From Bacillota bacterium (lineage in GTDB: Bacteria > Bacillota > Clostridia > Christensenellales > Pumilibacteraceae), in NCBI GenBank assembly GCA_009787385.1, contig WRGC01000008.1, positions 1 through 59,304 on the forward strand: a stretch of 59,304 nt of DNA, in the 5' to 3' direction. Position 1 is the first letter of the stretch; each line of letters starts with the position of its first letter. Shown here in pieces: positions 1 to 8,641 of the stretch. The notes beneath the pieces are model-generated. The model did not search any database, was not told the DNA's origin, and saw only the letters and a list, made by a program, of their open reading frames with translations. A program made the position numbers and the translations under genes.

Positions 1-137
1 CTGTATCTAACTTTTAATGGATACTCGGTATATGTCTTGCGACATCTTCCGCACAATACTTTTTGTGTCCCTGATGGGTGGTGTCCATTATTCATTTGTT
101 GCTCTTTACTCTTACATCTAGGGCATTCTCGTTCCAT
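1..137 (-). CDS. Transposase N-terminus, IS1/IS1595-like zinc ribbon (partial)
   Basis: The minus strand from the ATG at 137 reads 45 codons open to the window edge. The residues form a zinc ribbon: CPRC at residues 5-8, then a NGHHPSGTQ stretch, then CGRCRKTY. This CxxC, NGH, GxQ, CxxCRKT order is what the N-terminal domain of IS1-type InsA and related transposases shows, where it binds the element end. Only this domain is inside the window, so the catalytic part cannot be judged. No clear Shine-Dalgarno site precedes the ATG. A transcription factor with a similar ribbon is the alternative. The element would extend to the left, with its 5' end somewhere between 138 and the end of upp at 267. 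Confidence 0.6.
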   Translation of the reverse strand, partial: MERECPRCKSKEQQMNNGHHPSGTQKVLCGRCRKTYTEYPLKVRY

Positions 138-260
138 TCAATTATTTTATCATATATCATCTAATTAGTCCACTTCTTGGTATATGAAGAAATCATATGA
201 GGATAGCAACTTAATCTTGGATTGCGAAAAGCAAAACTTTAGATATAAAATAATTGAATG
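135..260. repeat. 16-bp inverted repeat flanking the transposase upstream region
   Basis: Bases 135-150 and 245-260 are exact reverse complements of each other over 16 bases (ATAAAATAATTGAATG at 245-260). The left copy covers the transposase start codon and the right copy ends six bases before the upp stop codon. About 94 bases separate them and contain no gene. The pair could be an element end, a cruciform or chance in AT-rich DNA. Confidence 0.4.
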
Positions 261-266
261 TTTTAA

Positions 267-920
267 TTACTTTGTGCCAAACAACCTATCTCCAGCGTCT
301 CCAAGACCTGGGACTATATAGTTGTGTTCATTTAATCCATCATCTATTGCAGCAGTATAAATTTCTACATCTTGGTGTGTATTTAATATATTATCTATAC
401 CTTTGGGTGCAGATACTATAGAAAGAACTTTTATTTGAGATGGATTATGTTTTTTTATAAGACTAATAGATGCGCAAATACTACCTCCTGTAGCTAACAT
501 TGGATCTAATATCAGTGCGACTCTTCCATTAAGTTCGGGAGCTTTGAAGTAGTACTCATTTGGTAAGCTTGTATCATGGTCTCTATACATGCCTATGTAT
601 CCAACCGCAGCAGTAGGTAAAAGCGTTAGCAATCCATCTTGCATACCCAAACCTGCTCTCAAAATAGGCAATAGTACTACACTGTCTTTTATAATTAAAT
701 TTTGAATAGTTTTTTGTAGTGGGGTTACAATTTCAGTAGGAACTGTTGGCAAATCTCGTAGAGCTTCATAACCCAAAATATGTGCAATTTCTGTTGTATA
801 TTCTCTAAATTCTTTAGTCCCTGTATTAACGCTTCTCATCAAAGATACTTTATGAGTTACTAAACAATGGTCTATTTTTCTGAGTTTTGGATTGTTTTTA
901 TTTTTGAATGTATAATTCAT
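267..920 (-). CDS. upp: Uracil phosphoribosyltransferase
   Basis: This enzyme converts uracil and PRPP to UMP in the cytoplasmic pyrimidine salvage pathway. The 217-residue protein is close to the usual 209. It carries the PRPP-binding loop DPMLATGGS at about residues 139-147, the LLPILRAGLGM segment at about 83-93 and the typical C-terminal uracil-binding stretch YIVPGLGDAGDRLFG. A good ribosome site (AAGGAG) lies 9 bases before the ATG. The gene follows the membrane protein gene at 965 with a 44-base gap, so the two may be cotranscribed. No PyrR-type attenuator was seen. Confidence 0.95.
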   Translation of the reverse strand: MNYTFKNKNNPKLRKIDHCLVTHKVSLMRSVNTGTKEFREYTTEIAHILGYEALRDLPTVPTEIVTPLQKTIQNLIIKDSVVLLPILRAGLGMQDGLLTLLPTAAVGYIGMYRDHDTSLPNEYYFKAPELNGRVALILDPMLATGGSICASISLIKKHNPSQIKVLSIVSAPKGIDNILNTHQDVEIYTAAIDDGLNEHNYIVPGLGDAGDRLFGTK

Positions 921-964
921 AATTAGCTCCTTTTTATTATTTTACTAATATGTGTTTTTCATTA

Positions 965-1699
965 TCAATTATTGCTTTGCATTTGCATTCCAGTATCTTC
1001 GCAAATTGTTTGTATAATGCTACATATAGACTTGCCTTTATTACAAATACTTTTAAAATTAGATGCATCGTATTGTTTTACAGTATATCTTGCAGAATGA
1101 GCAACTCCATCACTATCTCTATTTGACACTTCTAATATCCCAGTCTTAATTGGATATTCTTCTAATATGTGGTATTTAGTACTGCCAGTTCTCCAAACTA
1201 ATACCTTTTCTAAAAAACTTAATACTTTGTATTTTTCTTTATAAAACCTTATGCTTTCAGGAAAATCTCTAATTATACAGTCATCACCACTTAATTCTGA
1301 TTTACTTTTCCATTTACCTTTTACATTTGTGCCGACTTTAAATGAGTTTTGTACCTCAATTGGATTGTTTTTAATTTTATAAAACTTAAAACAAACCATT
1401 CTTTTTCCATCACTATATATATATTTTCTATTTGTAATTCGCTTAATGTAGTACCGTTTATCATTCTGCAAAAATACATATGAATACCGAGAATGCTTAG
1501 ATACAACTAAAAAAACAATAAATATAATCAATAAAATTAAAAATAATGGAAGTGCAATCCATGTGACTATAATCATAAACATACCTAAAAACAATAACAC
1601 AATTCCCAACACAATAAAAATGCTTAACTCAATATGCTTATAAAATTCTATTACAACATCTACCTTATCTGAGTCTCCTATAATTTCATCACTATCCAT
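965..1699 (-). CDS. Hypothetical membrane protein with two N-terminal TM segments
   Basis: I do not recognise this 244-residue protein. An acidic N-terminus of about 22 residues is followed by two hydrophobic segments (about 24-46 and 49-66). A soluble C-terminal domain of about 175 residues follows, rich in Lys, Tyr and Ser and with no motif I know. The arrangement suggests a membrane-anchored protein with its tail on one side. The start is supported by the ribosome site GGAGAAGTA just before the ATG. It lies upstream of upp in the same direction. Confidence 0.65.
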   Translation of the reverse strand: MDSDEIIGDSDKVDVVIEFYKHIELSIFIVLGIVLLFLGMFMIIVTWIALPLFLILLIIFIVFLVVSKHSRYSYVFLQNDKRYYIKRITNRKYIYSDGKRMVCFKFYKIKNNPIEVQNSFKVGTNVKGKWKSKSELSGDDCIIRDFPESIRFYKEKYKVLSFLEKVLVWRTGSTKYHILEEYPIKTGILEVSNRDSDGVAHSARYTVKQYDASNFKSICNKGKSICSIIQTICEDTGMQMQSNN

Positions 1700-1915
1700 T
1701 ACTTCTCCATATTATTGTTTACCTTATATTAAACTCCGCCAATTTTATATGCCAACCATCTACAAGCCAATGAGCATAAATATTTTGTGGTGGTCGTTTT
1801 ATTACATAGATTATTAAGTTAGAACAACCTGTAAAAGCGTTTCTAACTACATACTTTTATAAAATTATATGTATATTTAATAGATTATAATTTTTATTTA
1901 TAATGCTTAATATTT

Positions 1916-1958
1916 TGTTATGACTACAAAATTTTAGCAAAATTTTGTAGTCATAACA
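1916..1958. repeat. Perfect 20-bp hairpin with 3-nt loop
   Basis: Bases 1916-1935 and 1939-1958 are exact reverse complements with the loop AGC between. The hairpin sits 5 bases beyond the CCA end of tRNA-Arg. It is not followed by a run of T on either strand, so it is not a classical terminator, although its position suggests it ends or protects the tRNA transcript. Confidence 0.75.
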
Positions 1959-1963
1959 TTGAT

Positions 1964-2038
1964 TGGCGCACCTATAGGGACTCGAACCCCAAATAATGGT
2001 TCCGAAGACCATTGTGATATCCATTTCACCATAGGCAC
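1964..2038 (-). tRNA. tRNA-Arg (anticodon TCG)
   Basis: The minus strand folds as a full cloverleaf. The acceptor stem GTGCCTA pairs with TAGGTGC including G-T pairs, the D stem is GTGA/TCAC, the anticodon stem is ATGGT/ACCAT with loop CTTCGGA, and the T arm has loop TTCGAGT. The discriminator is G and CCA is encoded. The anticodon TCG reads CGA and, by wobble, other CGN codons. The D loop contains GGA (A20) and the anticodon has C35, both arginine identity elements. A possible -35 box (TTGACA) lies on the minus strand at 2118-2123. Confidence 0.92.
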
Positions 2039-2241
2039 AATGATAAAAGATACAATATTGTTTGTTTTTGATTTGCAACTATAAAACTTTAAGAGTCTAA
2101 CATAATTATACATATCTTGTCAACAAAATAAATAGTAGGGTGTGGGTAATTAGTAATTTAGAAAATAAATTTACTTAGTGCGACAATTGTGGGTTTCAAT
2201 TTGCTAATTATTATTTGTGCATTTTTTATAATACAAATTTC

Positions 2242-2271
2242 TTGACTAAATCTAAAAATTTATATTATAAT
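2242..2271 (+). promoter_or_regulatory. Sigma-A promoter of tRNA-Ser
   Basis: TTGACT at 2242-2247 and a perfect TATAAT at 2266-2271 are separated by 18 bases. The tRNA begins at 2282, leaving a 5' leader of only a few bases. Confidence 0.8.
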
Positions 2272-2281
2272 CAATCCATAG

Positions 2282-2371
2282 GGATAGATGGTCGAGTGGT
2301 CTAAGGCACACGCTTGGAAAGCGTGCAGAGTATAATAGCTCTCGGAGGTTCAAATCCTCTTCTATCCGCCA
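2282..2371 (+). tRNA. tRNA-Ser (anticodon GGA)
   Basis: This is a class II tRNA with the long variable arm expected for serine. The acceptor stem GGATAGA pairs with TCTATCC, the anticodon loop is TTGGAAA giving GGA (UCC/UCU codons), the T loop is TTCAAAT, the discriminator is G and CCA is encoded. It is the only gene of its transcript: a consensus promoter lies just upstream and a terminator hairpin 16 bases downstream. Confidence 0.96.
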
Positions 2372-2386
2372 ATAAGATAAAGTCTA

Positions 2387-2427
2387 AAATAGTGGGATTG
2401 TATTAAATCCCACTATTTATATTTTTA
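2387..2427. terminator. Bidirectional terminator between tRNA-Ser and parC-like gene
   Basis: A 13-bp stem (2387-2399 with 2406-2418) and a 6-base loop are followed by a T-rich run on the plus strand. It ends the tRNA-Ser transcript and, read on the minus strand, can also serve the topoisomerase gene that ends at 2443. Confidence 0.85.
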
Positions 2428-2442
2428 ATATGAGATATTTTA

Positions 2443-4914
2443 TTAAATATCTATGTTATCTCTATATATATATACTTTATCCACTAACAATTTTTTGTCT
2501 TTATATAAACCCTTACCCATATGTGTCCTATCTTGTATCAACATATCTTCTGTGCTATATGCTGACAAAGCATCATCTTGAGTTATTACAACTACTTTAT
2601 AAGGTTGCTTGACTGTAGAAGCAAAAACTATTTTAGTTCCATTACCCTTGACTTTAGAATCCAATGTGGTGATTTTTATTCCCTTACGGTATCTAGACAT
2701 TATATCTATATCCGCTATTACTACTCGTTTTGCCCATCCCCTATCCGTCATCAATACTACTTCACCTTCTCCATCTACTTGAGTTATCATTATACAAGAA
2801 TCGTCATCAGCCAAAGCTATGCCCTTTACTCCACTACTAATTCTACCTTGTATAGGGACATCACTTGAGTCAGCGTTGAGACACATTCCACTCTCAGTTA
2901 CAAACAATAAGCTAGTTTGTTTTTTTTCTTGTTCTATTGCAATTATTTGGTCACCTTCTTTTAGTTTGCAAGCAAGAAAGCTGGATTTAGCTACACTATA
3001 TTCATTCCACGCTGATTTTTTTATCATGCCTTGTTTAGTAAAAAACATAATATTGCGTTTATTATTTTGAATATCTTCATCACACAAAAATAGCCTAATT
3101 ATGCGTTCATCACTTGGTGCATCACTAAATAAAGTATTAAGTGTGCCACCTTTTTCTCTCCATCTGCCATCAGGAATTTGACTTATATCTATTCTATAAG
3201 CATTGCCTAAAGAGCCAAACATAAGTACTTGTTGGTTGGATTTAACAGAAATTATAGTGTGACAAATTTCATTTTTGGAGCTTGTTTCACTAAAGTCCTT
3301 AGTAGCCATACTAAAGTTCTTTTTAAGCATTTTCTTTATATTTCCATGAGAATTTACTACCACTATATACTCTTCTATAGGTTTTTCATCATCTACTGAC
3401 GGTACTGAGTACTCATCTATTGATTGTAGTATTTGAGTTCTACGATTTTCTTTATATTCTTTACGAATACTCAAAAGTTCGGTTTTTACCAAATCCATTT
3501 GTAGAGTTTTTGAAGCCACAATCGCTGTAAGTCTCTTTATCAATTCTTTTATGTCTGCCAATTCTTTTTCTAATTTATATATTTCTAAACTCGTCAGACG
3601 AGCAAGTCTCAAATCCAATATAGCTTGAGCTTGTCTATCACTCAACTCAAAGCGGCGTTTTAATGACTCTTTGGCTATACTAGTATTTTGACTAGCTTTA
3701 ATTATACGAATAACTTCGTCTATATTTTGTACAGCAATAACTAATCCTTCTAGTATATGTTCTTTTTCTTTAGCTTCTGCAAGTTCAAATTTGGTGCGAC
3801 GAAGTACTACTTCTCTTTGATAGTCAACATAATAGGCAATTATGTCCAACAACCCCATTTGCTGTGGTTTGCCGTCGGCTATTGCTACCATGTTGATGCT
3901 ATAATTGGTACTCAAGTTAGTGGATTTAAATAGCGTATTGAGAATCATTTTAGGGTCTGTATCTTTTTTAAGTTTTATTACCGCACGCATTCCCTGTCTA
4001 TCTGATTCATCTGTAATACCAACTATGCCCAAAAGAATCCCTTTTTTTTCTTCTCTAAGTTCATTAATATCTTCTAGCAAGCCTGCTTTGTTGACTTGGT
4101 ATGGAAGTTCGTCTATGACAATTAATCTTTTATCATTATCACTATCTTCTATGTGACACCTTGCTCTAATGACAATTTTGCCTTTTCCAGTTTCATATGC
4201 TTTTTCTAGTTCGTTAGAAATCAAAAATCCATTTGTAGGGAAGTCAGGTCCTTTTATGATTTTCATCATTTGCTTAAGTGAAATTTTTGGATTTTCTATA
4301 TATGCTATTGTTCCATCTATGACTTCTGTAATATTGTGTGGTGGAATATTTGTGGCAAGTCCTACTGCTATACCACTTGAACCATTTACAAGCAAGTTGG
4401 GATATCTCCCTGGCAACATTTCAGGTTCTATAGTAGTGTCATCAAAGTTGCATGCCCATCGCACTGTATCTTTGTCTATGTCTTTAAGTAATTCCAAACT
4501 AAGTTTAGATAAACGGACTTCGGTATAACGCATAGCTGCAGGACTATCACCATCTATATTTCCAAAATTGCCATGACCATCTACCAAAATATTACGCATA
4601 TTAAATGGTTGTGCCATACGCACCATAGCGTCATATACAGACTTATCACCATGTGGGTGATATTTACCCAAACAATCTCCAACAACTCTAGCTGATTTGC
4701 GATGAGGCTTGTCAGGTGTAATCCCCAATTCATACATACTATAAAGTATTCGTCGTTGTACTGGTTTCAATCCATCTTCTACTCTAGGCAAAGCTCTGTC
4801 TAGTATGACATGTTCACTATATGGCATCATAGAGTTGTGCATAACCTCTGCCATAGTTTGGTCTATAATATTTTGCACAATAGATAGATTGTCAGATTTG
4901 TTGAGTTTAGCCAT
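2443..4914 (-). CDS. parC: Type IIA topoisomerase subunit A (ParC/GyrA family)
   Basis: This is the DNA-cleaving subunit that, with the ParE/GyrB-like protein encoded at 5608-7566, passes one duplex through another using ATP. The 823 residues show QRRIL at about 53-57, YHPHGD at 85-90, [10 protein letters not shown] with the catalytic Tyr at 130, and a C-terminal beta-pinwheel with repeated GRxxxGxKG-like blades. The classical gyrase box QRRGGKG is not seen, which favours topoisomerase IV over gyrase, but the assignment between paralogs is uncertain. At the quinolone position (Ser83 in E. coli GyrA) this protein has Lys91. No Shine-Dalgarno site is obvious. A Sel1-repeat gene separates it from the B subunit. 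Confidence 0.85.
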   Translation of the reverse strand: MAKLNKSDNLSIVQNIIDQTMAEVMHNSMMPYSEHVILDRALPRVEDGLKPVQRRILYSMYELGITPDKPHRKSARVVGDCLGKYHPHGDKSVYDAMVRMAQPFNMRNILVDGHGNFGNIDGDSPAAMRYTEVRLSKLSLELLKDIDKDTVRWACNFDDTTIEPEMLPGRYPNLLVNGSSGIAVGLATNIPPHNITEVIDGTIAYIENPKISLKQMMKIIKGPDFPTNGFLISNELEKAYETGKGKIVIRARCHIEDSDNDKRLIVIDELPYQVNKAGLLEDINELREEKKGILLGIVGITDESDRQGMRAVIKLKKDTDPKMILNTLFKSTNLSTNYSINMVAIADGKPQQMGLLDIIAYYVDYQREVVLRRTKFELAEAKEKEHILEGLVIAVQNIDEVIRIIKASQNTSIAKESLKRRFELSDRQAQAILDLRLARLTSLEIYKLEKELADIKELIKRLTAIVASKTLQMDLVKTELLSIRKEYKENRRTQILQSIDEYSVPSVDDEKPIEEYIVVVNSHGNIKKMLKKNFSMATKDFSETSSKNEICHTIISVKSNQQVLMFGSLGNAYRIDISQIPDGRWREKGGTLNTLFSDAPSDERIIRLFLCDEDIQNNKRNIMFFTKQGMIKKSAWNEYSVAKSSFLACKLKEGDQIIAIEQEKKQTSLLFVTESGMCLNADSSDVPIQGRISSGVKGIALADDDSCIMITQVDGEGEVVLMTDRGWAKRVVIADIDIMSRYRKGIKITTLDSKVKGNGTKIVFASTVKQPYKVVVITQDDALSAYSTEDMLIQDRTHMGKGLYKDKKLLVDKVYIYRDNIDI

Positions 4915-4978
4915 AGTACAGTTTTCAGTTGTAAATAATTTATAGTAATATCAATGTATATTTGTGTTAAAAATGCAT

Positions 4979-5491
4979 CTAATCTAGCAATTTATTCAAT
5001 TGTCTTTGTGCTGATTCATGCCCCTGTTTTGCTGCTCTAGTATACCATTTTATAGCCAATTCATTGTCTTTTGCTACTACTATACCCTCTTTATATCTAT
5101 CGCCTAGCCAATTTTGAGCTTGTGGAAATCCAAGTTCTGCTGCCTTTGTATACCAATCTATAGCTTTATTGATATCTTTTTCTACTCCATTACCTACATA
5201 ATAACAATATCCCATCATTACCATACCTCTTAGAGACCCATTGTTGGCACATTTTTCAAACCACATAACTGCATGTTCAACATCTTTTTGCATAGTACGC
5301 CCATTAAAAAGACTTAGTCCTACACGGAGTTGAGATTCATCATGCCCAAGCTCAGCTGCCTTTAAGAACCACTCAAATGCAGTAATCATATTTTGTTTTA
5401 CTTCTTGTCCATTTCTAAATGCCAATGCAATTTCATACATGGCATAGACATCTCCATCGTCTGCTTTGTTGTACAACTCTTCTAAATTCAT
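4979..5491 (-). CDS. Sel1-repeat (SLR/TPR-like) protein
   Basis: The 170-residue protein is almost entirely Sel1-like repeats: about four units at residues 14-50, 51-86, 87-122 and 123-158. Each unit contains the A-x-x-WF/WY-x-KAA-x-x-G pattern, for example FEWFLKAAELGH and IDWYTKAAELGF. Such repeats form an alpha-solenoid that binds partner proteins. No signal peptide or membrane segment is present, so it should be cytosolic. It lies in the same direction between the two topoisomerase genes, about 64 bases before parC-like and 116 after parE-like. Its partner is unknown. Confidence 0.85.
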   Translation of the reverse strand: MNLEELYNKADDGDVYAMYEIALAFRNGQEVKQNMITAFEWFLKAAELGHDESQLRVGLSLFNGRTMQKDVEHAVMWFEKCANNGSLRGMVMMGYCYYVGNGVEKDINKAIDWYTKAAELGFPQAQNWLGDRYKEGIVVAKDNELAIKWYTRAAKQGHESAQRQLNKLLD

Positions 5492-5607
5492 ATATTATTA
5501 AAATTATTTCTTCATCTTATATCATAAGATACCTGTTAATAAGGTCTTGTTTATATATGATAAGAGATATTGATAAAATGCAAAAGTAAATATATATTTT
5601 TTAATAA

Positions 5608-7566
5608 CTACAATACAGTATCTACAAACTTGTCCACTTTATTGAAGTTGGCATTTTCCACTATATAAGCTTTTCTAAGGTCTATTGCATCGCCCATTAG
5701 AGTAGATACTATTTTTTCGGCAATAGCGGCATCTTCTATAGTAACTCGTACAAGCATACGACGAGATGGATCCATTGTGGTATCCCACAATTGGTCAGCA
5801 TTCATTTCACCAAGTCCCTTATATCTTTGAATAGCACTTCCTCTACCTATTCGCTCTCTTGCGGCATCTACCTCTGTATCATTGTACACATATTCAATTT
5901 TATCTTTTTTGTGTACTTTATACAACGGTGGCATACCTATATATACATATCCCTCATTGATTAAATCTTTCATATACCTAAAAAAGAAAGTTAGCAAAAT
6001 AGCTCTAATATGTGCACCATCTTGGTCAGCATCTGATAAAATAACTACCTTATGATAATTTAGTTTTTCTAAACTAAAATCGCTACCAATACCGCAACCA
6101 AGTGCAGAAATAATTGTCCTAATTTCTTCGTTTTGCAATACTTGATCTATTCTTTTTTTTTCTGCATTGAGAGGTTTGCCCCTTAATGGCAATATTGCTT
6201 GAAAATATCTGTCTCTAGCTTGCTTTGCAGTACCTCCTGCACTATCTCCCTCTACTATAAACAATTCATTATTTTCTGCTTTTTTGCCTGTACAATCGGA
6301 TAGCTTACCAATCAAGTTAAAGTTCTCTATACTGTTTTTGAGTCTAATATTTTCTTTTTCTCGTCTAGCTGCTTCTCTAACTTTTGCCGCCAACATTGCT
6401 TTTTTGAGTATTGTATCACATACAATTTTGTTGTCATCTAAGTATTTAGATAAGTGTTCCTGCACTAAAGCTTCTACCGCCAACTTGGCAGTAGGGTTGC
6501 CCAGTTTGGTCTTTGTCTGTCCTTCAAATTCTACATTTTGCATTTTTATGCTCAACACAGCAGTCAAACCTTCTCTAAAATCTTCACCAACAAAAACGGG
6601 ATCTTTTTTAGCAGATCCCACTCCTGATTTTTTGGCTTGGTCTTGCAGTACTCGTGTTAGAGCAGTTTTAAGTCCAGTAATATGAGTCCCACCTTCGGCA
6701 GTTGGAATATTGTTAACATAGCTAAATATATTCTCTGTATATGCATCTGTGTATTGCATAGATAGTTGCATCCAGACACCATCTCTTTCTCCTTCTATCA
6801 TGATAGGTTCTGTATGTGCTACCGCTCTAGTTTCGTTGAGATACTTTACAAAGTCTACTAGTCCACCTTCATAATAATATTCTGTACTAAATGGTTGTTT
6901 TAAAGAATTTAAAACTCTCTCATCTATCAATGTTATTTTGCAACCACGATTCAAAAAAGCCAATTCTCTAAGACGCCTAGATACAGTATCTAGATTGAAA
7001 GTAATATTTTCAAATATCCTATCATCAGGCAAAAATTGTACTCTAGTACCTTGTTTTGCCGTTTTTCCTACTATTTCTAGTGGATATTTGGGTACTCCTC
7101 CCTTAATATCCCCCTTATCATTTGGTACGCTTTCAAACTCAATCTTATATTCTTTATTTTTTTTATAAACCGAAACTGTAAGCCATCTACTCAATGCATT
7201 GGCTACAGCTGCACCTACTCCATGCAATCCACCACTAGTTTTATAATTGTCATTATCAAATTTACCACCTGCATGCAATTGAGTAAATACAACCTCTACT
7301 CCACTTACACCCAATTTTGGATGTTGATCTACAGGTACACCCCTACCATCATCTTCCACACTTGCACTACCATCTGTGTGCAATATTACTGTACATTCAT
7401 TGCCATGACCATTGCTAATCTCATCTATGCTATTATCTACAATCTCCCAAAGTAGATGATGCAATCCTCTCATACCCGTAGTCCCGATATACATACCAGG
7501 TCTCAAACGGACAGCGTCTAAACCTTCTAGGACTCTTATATCTTTAGCTTCATATTTCTTACTCAT
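5608..7566 (-). CDS. parE: Type IIA topoisomerase subunit B (ParE/GyrB family)
   Basis: This is the ATPase subunit of a type IIA topoisomerase. The 652 residues show the GHKL ATP-binding motifs EIVDNSIDE (about 41), DDGRGVP (about 72) and GGLHGVGAAVANAL (about 112). The TOPRIM motifs EGDSAGGTAKQ and DADQDGAHI and the C-terminal QRYKGLGEMNADQLW follow. The length fits ParE or short GyrB. The stretch PLRGKPLNAEKK resembles the second clostridial paralog usually called topoisomerase IV, so parE is preferred, with gyrB as the alternative. The partner subunit lies downstream at 2443-4914. Confidence 0.85.
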   Translation of the reverse strand: MSKKYEAKDIRVLEGLDAVRLRPGMYIGTTGMRGLHHLLWEIVDNSIDEISNGHGNECTVILHTDGSASVEDDGRGVPVDQHPKLGVSGVEVVFTQLHAGGKFDNDNYKTSGGLHGVGAAVANALSRWLTVSVYKKNKEYKIEFESVPNDKGDIKGGVPKYPLEIVGKTAKQGTRVQFLPDDRIFENITFNLDTVSRRLRELAFLNRGCKITLIDERVLNSLKQPFSTEYYYEGGLVDFVKYLNETRAVAHTEPIMIEGERDGVWMQLSMQYTDAYTENIFSYVNNIPTAEGGTHITGLKTALTRVLQDQAKKSGVGSAKKDPVFVGEDFREGLTAVLSIKMQNVEFEGQTKTKLGNPTAKLAVEALVQEHLSKYLDDNKIVCDTILKKAMLAAKVREAARREKENIRLKNSIENFNLIGKLSDCTGKKAENNELFIVEGDSAGGTAKQARDRYFQAILPLRGKPLNAEKKRIDQVLQNEEIRTIISALGCGIGSDFSLEKLNYHKVVILSDADQDGAHIRAILLTFFFRYMKDLINEGYVYIGMPPLYKVHKKDKIEYVYNDTEVDAARERIGRGSAIQRYKGLGEMNADQLWDTTMDPSRRMLVRVTIEDAAIAEKIVSTLMGDAIDLRKAYIVENANFNKVDKFVDTVL

Positions 7567-7768
7567 AAAATAGTATTGTTTATCAATTTTTAGATATAAG
7601 TTATCGTTCTTAAAAAATAAACCTACATACTACTATAAAAATTTATAGTATCAAAATGCATTATATATCTAAAAGCTATATTAATTATAGCATAATTGTA
7701 AAAATTTGACAAGCAAAATTTGTATAACCAAATCAACGACAATTTGTACTGTATATTTCATTATATAC

Positions 7769-7800
7769 AAAAACTATCACTATAAATTGTGATAGTTTTT
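7769..7800 (-). terminator. Terminator after the YwaF-like gene
   Basis: A 12-bp perfect stem (7769-7780 with 7789-7800) around an 8-base loop has a 3' arm ending in TTTTT on the minus strand. It lies 17 bases beyond the stop of the gene at 7817-8629 and separates it from the parE transcript. Confidence 0.8.
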
Positions 7801-7816
7801 GAAAAATTAATTTTAG

Positions 7817-8629
7817 TTATGAATTTTTTTGTACAAATTTTTTTGCAATACTCAAACATTGTGCAAACAACATTATTATATATGACGACAATGTATAACC
7901 TATATAATATACAACAACCCATACTATCCACGGAAAATGCTCATAAAATACACTTACTATAGGTATTTCTGGTGCATAATTTGGACTAATAAAAATTGCG
8001 TTAAAGTAGATATCAGGGAACATATTGTTAACTATCAAATTAGCTATAGCAGCAACAACAAACCATATTAAAAAAATAATTTGAGCTAACAAAAAGTTCT
8101 TATGGTCTACCTTAGCTCTGCCACACCAAAACAAATATACTCCTATCACGATATATAAACCATGAAAAATCATAGTGTTAATAATAATAATCAATTTAGG
8201 TGTATCAAATATACTATGTGGAACTAATAATGCTGTAAGCCCTGAGAAGAAACCATAACAAGCTATAAATAAATAAGATATATCTATTAACTTTTGTCGT
8301 CTAGAAGATTTGTTGTCAATATCCAAAAAAGTCACAACCCAAATAGTATACAACAAAAACGAACATGGAACTATAGGCAAAGTAAACCAATAGTATTCTT
8401 CAACCCATTTTCCATCTACAGTTAAGTTGGCAGCTAATTGTTTTAATATTTCAGATACTGTAATCAAAGTTGCAGTACAAAGTAACAAAATTTTGTTTTG
8501 TTTGTGAGTAGTATTTTTAAAAAATTTCAATACGAATGCTATCAAAGCTATAATAACAACAGCCCAAATAATATGAACTACTCCATATGGTGTTGGTGAT
8601 GAAACTTCTTTGGCTATCCAATTTAGCAT
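7817..8629 (-). CDS. YwaF/TMEM164-like integral membrane protein
   Basis: The 270-residue protein has about seven hydrophobic segments spread over its whole length and short charged loops. The N-terminal part (HIIWAVVIIALIAFVL, then SEILKQLAANL) and the central YYWFTLPIVPCSF segment resemble the YwaF family (TIGR02206), whose role in Bacillus is unknown. The gene starts 12 bases after thrS in the same direction and ends with its own hairpin terminator. Assignment to the family is by pattern only. Confidence 0.6.
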   Translation of the reverse strand: MLNWIAKEVSSPTPYGVVHIIWAVVIIALIAFVLKFFKNTTHKQNKILLLCTATLITVSEILKQLAANLTVDGKWVEEYYWFTLPIVPCSFLLYTIWVVTFLDIDNKSSRRQKLIDISYLFIACYGFFSGLTALLVPHSIFDTPKLIIIINTMIFHGLYIVIGVYLFWCGRAKVDHKNFLLAQIIFLIWFVVAAIANLIVNNMFPDIYFNAIFISPNYAPEIPIVSVFYEHFPWIVWVVVYYIGYTLSSYIIMLFAQCLSIAKKFVQKNS

Positions 8630-8641
8630 AATTTATTAATA

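Noticed and set aside
1857-2078. Open frame of 73 codons on the minus strand
   Set aside because: It covers the tRNA-Arg gene and the 20-bp hairpin, so it cannot be a protein gene.
6284-6685. Long open frame opposite parE-like
   Set aside because: The parE-like frame on the other strand is complete and conserved. The shadow frame has the hydrophobic, Ser-rich composition typical of antisense frames.
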